DNA from: Burkholderiales bacterium | GTDB taxonomy: Bacteria; Pseudomonadota; Gammaproteobacteria; Burkholderiales; SG8-39 | Assembly: GCA_014860445.1 (NCBI GenBank) | Contig: JACZJT010000031.1 | Span: 1 to 64,000 of the forward strand | DNA: 64,000 bases | Direction of reading: 5' to 3' | Shown: in pieces, positions 56,188 through 64,000 of the stretch | How positions within the stretch are numbered: position 1 is the stretch's first letter | Layout: each line of letters begins with the position of its first letter | The notes under the pieces: generated by a model | What the model saw: only the letters and a program-made list of their open reading frames with translations | Told to the model about the DNA's origin: nothing | Database searches by the model: none | Translations under genes and position numbers: made by a program

Positions 56188-56233
56188 AAGGTGAAGGAGT
56201 TTTTTGCTATTCAGCAAAAAACTCCTTCACCTT
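56188..56233. repeat. Perfect 21-bp inverted repeat at the 3' end of dnaJ
   Basis: The left arm 56188-56208 and right arm 56213-56233 are exact complements around ATTC. On the minus strand the first arm is the last dnaJ codons (for KVKEFFA), and the second begins just after the stop. The stem contains internal T and A runs and may end transcription in both directions. Confidence 0.85.
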
Positions 56234-57334
56234 GTCCATCCAGGATTTGGCACGCGGGTTGTGACGGTCGGAATCGGTTACGTTAATCGACTCCAGTTCG
56301 CGCAGAAGTTCCTTTTGCCGCTCGGTCAGATGCACCGGGGTCTCGACTACGACATGACATAGCAGATCACCGTGGGCGTGGCTGCGCACGCCTTTGATGC
56401 CTTTGCCGCGCAGGCGAAAGATCTTGCCGCTCTGGGTTTCCGCTGGTACCTTGATTCTGGCCGAGCCGGAAAGCGTCGGAATTTCGATTTCTCCGCCCAG
56501 CGCGGCAACCGTAAAACTGACCGGCATTTCGCAGTGCAGATCGTCATGGTCGCGCTGGAATACGGCGTGCGGCTTCAGGTGCAGTTGCACGTAAAGGTCG
56601 CCCGGCGGACCACCGTTGACGCCCGCCTCGCCTTCTCCGCTCAGCCGTATGCGGTCGCCCTCGTCCACGCCGGAGGGAATCTTGACTGACAGGGTCTTGT
56701 GCTGCTTGACGCGACCCGCTCCCTGGCAAGTGATGCAAGGGTCGGAGATGACCTTGCCGGTCCCGTGGCATTTCGGACAGGATTGCTGGATCGAGAAGAA
56801 ACCCTGCTGCATGCGCACCTGTCCCTGTCCGTTGCAGGTCGGACAAGTCTTGGGTTGCGTGCCGGGCTTGGCGCCCGATCCGTGGCAGGTCGCGCACGCA
56901 TCCATGGTGGGTATGCGGATCTTGGTCTCCGTGCCGTGCGCGGCGGCTTCCAGCGATATTTCCAGGTTGTAGCGCAAATCCGCGCCGCGGTAGACGTTCG
57001 ACCGGCCGCCGCGCGCCTGACCAAAAATGTCGCCAAAAATGTCGCCGAACGCATCGGTGAAATTGGAGAATCCCGCGCCGTGCGCGCCGCCCCCGACGGA
57101 CGGATCGACGCCCGCATGGCCGTAGCGGTCATAGGCCGCGCGCTTGTCCGCGTCGGACAGCACCTCGTAGGCTTCCTTTGCCTCCTTGAACTTGTCCTCC
57201 GCACCCTTGCCCTTGTCGTCCGGATTGCGGTCCGGGTGATGTTTCATCGCGAGCCGGCGATAGGCTTTCTTGATCGCGCTTTCGTCCGCGTCGCGATTGA
57301 CACCCAGGATTTCGTAGTAGTCGCGCTTTGCCAT
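56207..57334 (-). CDS. dnaJ: Chaperone DnaJ
   Basis: 375 residues, full type I DnaJ. J-domain with HPD in [11 protein letters not shown], a Gly/Phe-rich linker ([12 protein letters not shown]), four zinc repeats ([32 protein letters not shown]) and two substrate-binding domains. It delivers substrates to DnaK. It follows dnaK after 94 bp containing a hairpin. Confidence 0.97.
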   Translation of the reverse strand: MAKRDYYEILGVNRDADESAIKKAYRRLAMKHHPDRNPDDKGKGAEDKFKEAKEAYEVLSDADKRAAYDRYGHAGVDPSVGGGAHGAGFSNFTDAFGDIFGDIFGQARGGRSNVYRGADLRYNLEISLEAAAHGTETKIRIPTMDACATCHGSGAKPGTQPKTCPTCNGQGQVRMQQGFFSIQQSCPKCHGTGKVISDPCITCQGAGRVKQHKTLSVKIPSGVDEGDRIRLSGEGEAGVNGGPPGDLYVQLHLKPHAVFQRDHDDLHCEMPVSFTVAALGGEIEIPTLSGSARIKVPAETQSGKIFRLRGKGIKGVRSHAHGDLLCHVVVETPVHLTERQKELLRELESINVTDSDRHNPRAKSWMDKVKEFFAE

Positions 57335-57378
57335 AAGGTCGGTGAGAAGTAATGAATTTAAACTGAAATGGAAACGGC

Positions 57379-57408
57379 AAAAGGGGCGAGGGTATCAGCC
57401 CTCGCCCC
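57379..57408 (-). terminator. Hairpin between dnaK and dnaJ
   Basis: On the minus strand GGGGCGAGGG pairs with CCCTCGCCCC across CTGATA, followed by TTTT. It may reduce readthrough into dnaJ and set the higher ratio of DnaK to DnaJ. Confidence 0.7.
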
Positions 57409-57428
57409 GGCCGCCTAGCAAACTTGCC

Positions 57429-59354
<1,926 letters not shown>

Positions 59355-59391
59355 GGTGTGTTCCTCGATGAATGAGTTAAGCCTGTCTGGA

Positions 59392-59419
59392 ATGTGGGGT
59401 TGAATCTCCGCGCTTCAAG
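59392..59419 (-). promoter_or_regulatory. Probable sigma-32 promoter before dnaK
   Basis: On the minus strand CTTGAAG-N13-CCCCACAT is close to the heat-shock consensus (CTTGAAA, CCCCATNT). The -35 overlaps the grpE stop codon. Confidence 0.6.
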
Positions 59420-59939
59420 CGTCCTTTGCCTTGGAAACGGTCACCAGCGCCGGACGCACGACGCGATCGTGCAGTAGATAGCCCTTCTGCATCACCTGCA
59501 CCACCTGATTGGGCTCGCCCGGGTGCTCGACCATGGTCATGGCCTGATGCTTGTGCGGGTCGAACTTTTCGCCGACCGGATTGATTTCCCGGAGGTTGGC
59601 TTTCTCGAACACTGCGTTGAGCTGTTTCAAGGTCAGCTCCACGCCGCTTTTCAGGCTCTCGAGCGTGATATTTTCGATGGCCAGCGAGGCTTCCAGGCCG
59701 TCGCGCACCGGCAGCAGCGCTTCGGCCAGGTTTTCCACGCCGTATTTGTGCGCGCTGGCGATGTCTGCCTGGGCGCGCCTGCGCATATTCTCGGTTTCCG
59801 CCTTGGCGCGCAGCCATAAATCCTGATGCTCCTGGGCCTTTTGCTCGGCCAGACGCAACTGCTCCTCCAGGCCGGGCGCGGCATCCTCCGTAGGTGCCGC
59901 CGATTGGGATTGGATATTCTCAGATTCTTGATCAGCCAT
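59415..59939 (-). CDS. grpE: Nucleotide exchange factor GrpE
   Basis: 174 residues. A long N-terminal coiled coil ([34 protein letters not shown]) and a C-terminal beta domain ([20 protein letters not shown]...[24 protein letters not shown]). It releases ADP from DnaK. AGGCAGG precedes the ATG. Confidence 0.96.
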   Translation of the reverse strand: MADQESENIQSQSAAPTEDAAPGLEEQLRLAEQKAQEHQDLWLRAKAETENMRRRAQADIASAHKYGVENLAEALLPVRDGLEASLAIENITLESLKSGVELTLKQLNAVFEKANLREINPVGEKFDPHKHQAMTMVEHPGEPNQVVQVMQKGYLLHDRVVRPALVTVSKAKDA

Positions 59940-59972
59940 TTCCTGCCTCTAGTCTTCCAATAACCTTTCGTC

Positions 59973-60000
59973 ATATGGGGGCAAATCAAAGCGTTTCAAG
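59973..60000 (-). promoter_or_regulatory. Sigma-32 heat-shock promoter before grpE
   Basis: On the minus strand CTTGAAA (60000-59994), 13 bases, then CCCCATAT (59980-59973) matches the sigma-32 consensus fully. The start site would be near 59967, about 28 bases before the grpE ATG. Confidence 0.88.
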
Positions 60001-60062
60001 AGGGGGCGAGGACGGGAAATGCGGGGGGTGGCCGGGCAACGGCCCCGGCCGTCGTACAGAGA

Positions 60063-61154
60063 CTAGGCCGAGGCTCCCAGCGCCGTCGCGCGCTGGCGCG
60101 AGCGCTCGAGTTCGCCGGCATCCGGGACGGGCGCAGCCCAGTTTCCGGCATGATTCAGGGTGATTTGGGCCAGCGCCTCGATCCAGGCGTCGCTTTCGTT
60201 GAGGCAGGGGATGGCGTGAAATTCCTTGCCTCCCGCCTTCAGAAATTCGGTCTTGCCTTCCATGCCGATTTCCTCCAGCGTCTCCAGGCAATCAGCGACG
60301 AATCCCGGGCAAACCACGTCAACCCGGCGCACGCCCTGTTTGCCCCATTGTGCCAGCGTCGCCGCGGTGTAGGGTTGTAGCCATTCCGTGCGGCCAAAGC
60401 GCGACTGGAAACTCAGCTGCCATTGCGCAGGCGTCAGATCCAGCGCATCGGCGAGCAGGCGCCCGGTCTTCTGGCACTCGCAGTGATAGGGGTCGCCCCG
60501 TTCCAGCGTGAATCGCGGCAATCCGTGAAAGCTCATCAGGAGCCTGTCCGGTCTGCCGTTCAGGGCCCAGTGCTTGCGCACGCCCTCGGCCAGCGCCGCG
60601 ATGTAGGCGGGGTGATCGTGAAAATGCTTGACCATCCGCAGTTCGGGAATGTTGCGCGTGCGCCGGAAATAATCGGACACTGCATCAAACGCGGTTGCCG
60701 TGGTGCTGGCGGCATACTGTGGGTACAGGGGCAAGACCAGTATGCGCTCGCAGCGCTGCTGTTTCAGGCGCGCCAGTACCGAGGCGATCGAGGGGCTGCC
60801 GTAGCGCATGGCGAAATCCACGACCAGTGCAGGGTGGCCTTGCGCACCCAGAAGACCGCGCAGAAGCTTTGCCTGGCGCTCGGTGTGTACCCGCAGGGGC
60901 GATCCTTCCTGGCCCCAGATCTGAGCGTACTTCGCCGCCGATTTCGCCGGCCGGAGGTTGAGGATGACGCCGTTCAGGATCAGCCACCAGACCAGCCGTG
61001 GAATTTCTACGACACGCGGGTCGGATAGGAATTCCTTCAGATAGCGGCGTACTGCGGCGCGTGTCGGCGCTTCGGGCGTGCCCAAATTGATGAGCAGTAT
61101 CGCCGTGCGCTCGGGGGTGCCGTGCGTATGGCTTGGTTCGGGCAGGGACTGCAT
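60063..61154 (-). CDS. hemH: Ferrochelatase
   Basis: 363 residues. It inserts iron into protoporphyrin [14 protein letters not shown] opens the protein, [19 protein letters not shown] binds porphyrin, the metal His is in [10 protein letters not shown], and [16 protein letters not shown] and [15 protein letters not shown] follow. hrcA is 20 bp upstream and grpE 123 bp downstream. A link to the 50-haem island is only by need, not by position. Confidence 0.95.
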   Translation of the reverse strand: MQSLPEPSHTHGTPERTAILLINLGTPEAPTRAAVRRYLKEFLSDPRVVEIPRLVWWLILNGVILNLRPAKSAAKYAQIWGQEGSPLRVHTERQAKLLRGLLGAQGHPALVVDFAMRYGSPSIASVLARLKQQRCERILVLPLYPQYAASTTATAFDAVSDYFRRTRNIPELRMVKHFHDHPAYIAALAEGVRKHWALNGRPDRLLMSFHGLPRFTLERGDPYHCECQKTGRLLADALDLTPAQWQLSFQSRFGRTEWLQPYTAATLAQWGKQGVRRVDVVCPGFVADCLETLEEIGMEGKTEFLKAGGKEFHAIPCLNESDAWIEALAQITLNHAGNWAAPVPDAGELERSRQRATALGASA

Positions 61155-61174
61155 GGACTGTTGCCGCGCTCCGA

Positions 61175-62194
61175 TCAGCTGCTCGAGAGCGCGCTTGAGA
61201 GAAGCTTCGCGGTGATGTCCACGATCGGAATCACCCGCTCATAGGCCATGCGCGTAGGTCCGATCACGCCAACGGTGCCGACCACGCGCCCGTCCACCGT
61301 ATAGGGGGCGGTGACCACGCTGCATTCGTCGAGCACCGATGCGCCTGATTCGCCGCCAATGAAAATCTGCACGCCCTGCGCGCGCGTGCTCATGTCGAGA
61401 ATCTGGATGAACAGCGTCTTCTTGTCGAACAGATCGAACAGCTCCCGCAACCGCGACATATTGGAGGCGAGATCGGCCGAGTCGAGCAGGTTCTTCTCGC
61501 CGGAGATGACGTAATTTTCCTCATTTTCATTCAATGCCTGGTCGCCTGCGTCCAGGGCCGCGGTCATGAGCGAGGTCATATCCTCGTGCAGTTGTTTCAG
61601 TTCGGCCTGCACCCGTCGCCGGATTTCATCGAACGTAAATCCCGCATAGTGCTGGTTCAGAAAATTGGCCGCCATCGTGAGCTGTGCCGGCGTATAGACC
61701 TTGTCGGTAAACAGGATCCGGTTCTGCACGTCTCCGTCCGGCGTGACGATGATGAGCAGAATCCGCTTTTCCGACAATGCGAGAAATTCGATATGCCGGA
61801 AGGCTGCGCTCTTTCTCCTCGGCGACGCCACTACGCCGGCAAAATGCGATAGCTGCGAAAGCAATTGCGAGGCGGAACTGATCAGGCGCTGCGGGTTGTC
61901 GGGATGCAGATTGCCTTCGATCTCCCGCATTTCCACCTGATCGAGCGGTTTGATGGTAAGCAGGGAGTCGACAAAAATGCGGTAACCGCGGGGTGTTGGT
62001 ACGCGACCCGCCGAGGTGTGGGGACTGGAAATAAACCCCAGTTCTTCGAGGTCCGACATGATGTTGCGGATTGTTGCAGGCGAGAGGTCCAGACCGGAAT
62101 AGCGGGACAATGCGCGCGAGCCGACCGGCTGGCCTTCGGCGATATAGCGCTCTACCAGCGTCTTGAGCAGAATTTGGGCGCGACGATCAAGCAT
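61175..62194 (-). CDS. hrcA: Heat-inducible transcription repressor HrcA
   Basis: 339 residues. An N-terminal winged helix ([38 protein letters not shown]) and a GAF-like domain with [19 protein letters not shown] and [15 protein letters not shown]. It represses groE/dnaK-type genes at CIRCE sites. I see no CIRCE (TTAGCACTC-N9-GAGTGCTAA) in the window, so its targets are elsewhere. The 73-bp gap to nadK holds its promoter; TAGAAT lies only six bases before the ATG. Confidence 0.95.
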   Translation of the reverse strand: MLDRRAQILLKTLVERYIAEGQPVGSRALSRYSGLDLSPATIRNIMSDLEELGFISSPHTSAGRVPTPRGYRIFVDSLLTIKPLDQVEMREIEGNLHPDNPQRLISSASQLLSQLSHFAGVVASPRRKSAAFRHIEFLALSEKRILLIIVTPDGDVQNRILFTDKVYTPAQLTMAANFLNQHYAGFTFDEIRRRVQAELKQLHEDMTSLMTAALDAGDQALNENEENYVISGEKNLLDSADLASNMSRLRELFDLFDKKTLFIQILDMSTRAQGVQIFIGGESGASVLDECSVVTAPYTVDGRVVGTVGVIGPTRMAYERVIPIVDITAKLLSSALSSS

Positions 62195-62267
62195 GGCCGT
62201 ATTCTAACCAATAATTGCGCTTCTCCATCAACACGAGATGGGGGCGATGTGGTTTAATTTCAATGTG

Positions 62268-63140
62268 ATGCTCCCTGCGTTCAAAACCGTCGCGTTGATC
62301 GGTCGCTACAACACAACCGAAATCGCCGAGTCCTTGCTCGGCCTGGCGGAGTTGCTGCAGCAGCGCGGCTGCACCGTGCTGATCGAGAAGGAAACGGCGG
62401 CCAACATCGGCAGAAACGGTTTTACCACCGCAGACTACTCCGTGATCGGTGCTCAGGCCGAGCTTGCCGTGGTCCTGGGCGGCGACGGCAGCATGCTCTC
62501 GGCCGCGCGTCATCTCGCCGTACACGGTGTGCCGCTGGTGGGGGTAAACCAGGGCCGCCTCGGGTTCATGACCGATATCGCGTTTTCGCGCATGCGCGAG
62601 ACCATCGAACTGTTGCTCTCCGGAAAGTACACCATAGGTGAGCGCACGATGCTCGAAGCGCAGGTACTGCGCGGCGACAAGGAAATATTCAGCACGCAGG
62701 CGCTCAACGATGTCGTCGTCAACAAGGGCGGCACCGGCCGCATGATCGAATTTCTCGTGCACATCGACGGCCAGTTCGTCTACGATCTGCGTTCCGACGG
62801 GATCATCGTGGCCACTCCGACCGGTTCCACTGCCTACGCGCTTTCTTCGAACGGGCCGATTCTGCAGCCGAACGTTCCGGGTATTGCCCTGGTCCCGGTA
62901 TGCCCGCATACGCTGTCCAACCGGCCGATTACCGTGAGCGATCGCTGCGTGGTCGAGATTTCCATCAAGAAGCGCGCGGTCGGGGCGCGGCTGCACGTTG
63001 ACGGACAGCCGCACTCCGAACTGGCCGCCGAAGACAGAGTGATCGTGCGCCGCTCGGCACATTCGATCCGTTTTGTGCATCCGCCCGGCTACAGCTACTA
63101 CGCCATGCTGCGCGAGAAGTTGCACTGGAGCGAAATGTAA
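62268..63140 (+). CDS. nadK: NAD kinase
   Basis: About 290 residues from the ATG at 62268 (MLPAFKTVALIGRYN), the usual betaproteobacterial start; an in-frame ATG 30 bases earlier is also open. It phosphorylates NAD to NADP. The GGDGSML motif is present, with NQGRLGFMTDI, NDVVVNKG and the substrate motif SDGIIVATPTGSTAYALSSNGPI. Divergent from hrcA and two bases upstream of recN. Confidence 0.95.
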   Translation: MLPAFKTVALIGRYNTTEIAESLLGLAELLQQRGCTVLIEKETAANIGRNGFTTADYSVIGAQAELAVVLGGDGSMLSAARHLAVHGVPLVGVNQGRLGFMTDIAFSRMRETIELLLSGKYTIGERTMLEAQVLRGDKEIFSTQALNDVVVNKGGTGRMIEFLVHIDGQFVYDLRSDGIIVATPTGSTAYALSSNGPILQPNVPGIALVPVCPHTLSNRPITVSDRCVVEISIKKRAVGARLHVDGQPHSELAAEDRVIVRRSAHSIRFVHPPGYSYYAMLREKLHWSEM

Positions 63141-63142
63141 GC

Positions 63143-64000
63143 ATGCTGCGGACGCTCAGCATCCGCGATTTCGTCATCGTCGATTCGCTCGAACTTGAAT
63201 TCCATTCGGGTTTTACCGTGCTCACCGGTGAAACCGGCGCGGGCAAATCCATCCTCATCGATGCGCTCGCACTGACCCTGGGCGAGCGCGGCGACGCAGC
63301 CGTGGTGCGCGCCGGCTGCGACCGCGCCGATATCGGTGCCGAATTCGACATCCAGCTTCTGCCCGGACTCGGCGAATGGCTGCGTGCGGCGGAACTCGAG
63401 GGCGATCCGGGATCGATTCTGCTGCGGCGAGTCATCGACAAGAGCGGCCGCTCGCGGGCATTTGTCAACGGCCGGCCGGCGACACTCAGCCAGTTGCGTG
63501 AAGCGGGGGAGTGGTTGGTGGACATCCATGGCCAGCACGCACACCAGTCCCTGCTCAAAGCCGATGCGCAGCGCGTTCTGCTCGATGCACATGCCGGCCT
63601 CGCCACCCTGGCAGCCCAGGTTGCGGATGCCTACCGGCGATGGCAGAAGCTTGCACAGGCGCGAGCGGAATACGAGACGCACGCGTCGCAACGCAATGCC
63701 GAGCGCGAGCAACTGCAATGGCAGGTGGAGGAGCTCGAGCAACTGGCGCTGGCACCGGACGAATGGGAGGCGGTGCAGGCCGAACACGCCCGACTGGCCC
63801 ATGCCGCCAGCCTGATCGAGGGCGTGCAGGTTGTGCTCAGTACCCTCTCCGAACCCGACGCTGCCTGTTTGCCGCAGCTCTCGGGCGCGGGTGCGCGCCT
63901 GGAGCTTCTGTTGGGCTACGACCAGCGTTTGCGCGAGGCGCTCGATCTGATCCAATCCGGCGCGGCGCAGGTACAGGAGGCGGTGTACGCGTTGCGCCAC
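63143..64000 (+). CDS. recN: DNA repair protein RecN (N-terminal part, cut by window end)
   Basis: 286 codons are visible and the frame runs open off the end. MLRTLSIRDFVIVDSLELEF opens an SMC-like ATPase, with Walker A LTGETGAGKSILIDALAL, GRSRAFVNGRP and the RecN motif DIHGQHAHQSLL. The visible part then enters the coiled coil (EREQLQWQVEELEQL). Walker B and the signature lie beyond 64000. RecN acts in double-strand break repair. The nadK-recN pair is conserved. Confidence 0.95.
   Translation, partial: MLRTLSIRDFVIVDSLELEFHSGFTVLTGETGAGKSILIDALALTLGERGDAAVVRAGCDRADIGAEFDIQLLPGLGEWLRAAELEGDPGSILLRRVIDKSGRSRAFVNGRPATLSQLREAGEWLVDIHGQHAHQSLLKADAQRVLLDAHAGLATLAAQVADAYRRWQKLAQARAEYETHASQRNAEREQLQWQVEELEQLALAPDEWEAVQAEHARLAHAASLIEGVQVVLSTLSEPDAACLPQLSGAGARLELLLGYDQRLREALDLIQSGAAQVQEAVYALRH

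Noticed and set aside
56207-57334. CXXCH motifs (CATCH, CPKCH) in a minus-strand protein as a cytochrome
   Set aside because: They are part of CXXCXGXG zinc repeats of DnaJ; there is no signal peptide.

Overview
The window looks like a high-GC betaproteobacterial chromosome. The right two thirds carry gene neighbourhoods typical of that class: leuC-entericidin-leuD-leuB-asd-fimV-truA-trpF-trpB-DNA methyltransferase-trpA-accD-folC-SPOR protein-cvpA-purF-metZ, then cysS, then hrcA-hemH-grpE-dnaK-dnaJ facing nadK-recN. Genus cannot be decided by eye. No tRNA, rRNA, CRISPR array, transposase or phage gene was seen.

Left flank (1-7 kb). An FMN-dependent hydroxy-acid dehydrogenase, a membrane EAL protein with a damaged metal motif, and a phosphotransferase/P-loop kinase fusion lie on the minus strand. 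On the plus strand follow a methyltransferase-like protein that I read as RquA (rhodoquinone synthesis), an RGG/glycine-rich protein and a hemerythrin.

Extracellular electron transfer island (7.2-22.6 kb). Four decaheme outer-membrane lipoproteins of the OmcA/MtrC type are followed by a DmsE/MtrA-type periplasmic decaheme cytochrome and an MtrB/PioB-type outer-membrane barrel. Together they carry 50 CXXCH motifs. The first three lipoprotein genes are separate transcription units. Each has an FNR/ANR-type box about 41 bp upstream of the predicted start site, and each ends in a UUCG-capped hairpin plus an intrinsic terminator. Genes 2 and 3 are tandem paralogues. The fourth lipoprotein gene appears to form an operon with mtrA and mtrB. 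A small exported helix-hairpin-helix protein sits inside the island. The simplest model is oxygen-controlled electron transfer across the outer membrane to or from solid or extracellular substrates. Rhodoquinone made by RquA could be part of the quinone pool feeding it, but no inner-membrane quinol oxidase of the CymA type is in the window.

Middle (22.6-32 kb). SrkA-like kinase, Tat-exported MsrB, an MlaF-like ATPase without its usual partners, an EamA transporter, a CBS protein, a Tat-exported amidohydrolase that seems to start at CTG, a DUF169 protein, aroC, a tiny exported Gly/Ala-rich protein and an MFS transporter.

Right (32-64 kb). Leucine, lysine/threonine (asd), tryptophan, fatty acid, folate, purine and methionine genes form long, mostly overlapping runs on the plus strand. 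A duplicated leuD 5' end and a structured leader between purF and metZ are the oddities there. Envelope genes follow on the minus strand: lpxH, two cyclophilins, and an L,D-transpeptidase paired with a TPR protein. Then come cysS and the heat-shock cluster, which has clear sigma-32 promoters before grpE and probably dnaK and a perfect 21-bp inverted repeat at the end of dnaJ. The window ends inside recN.
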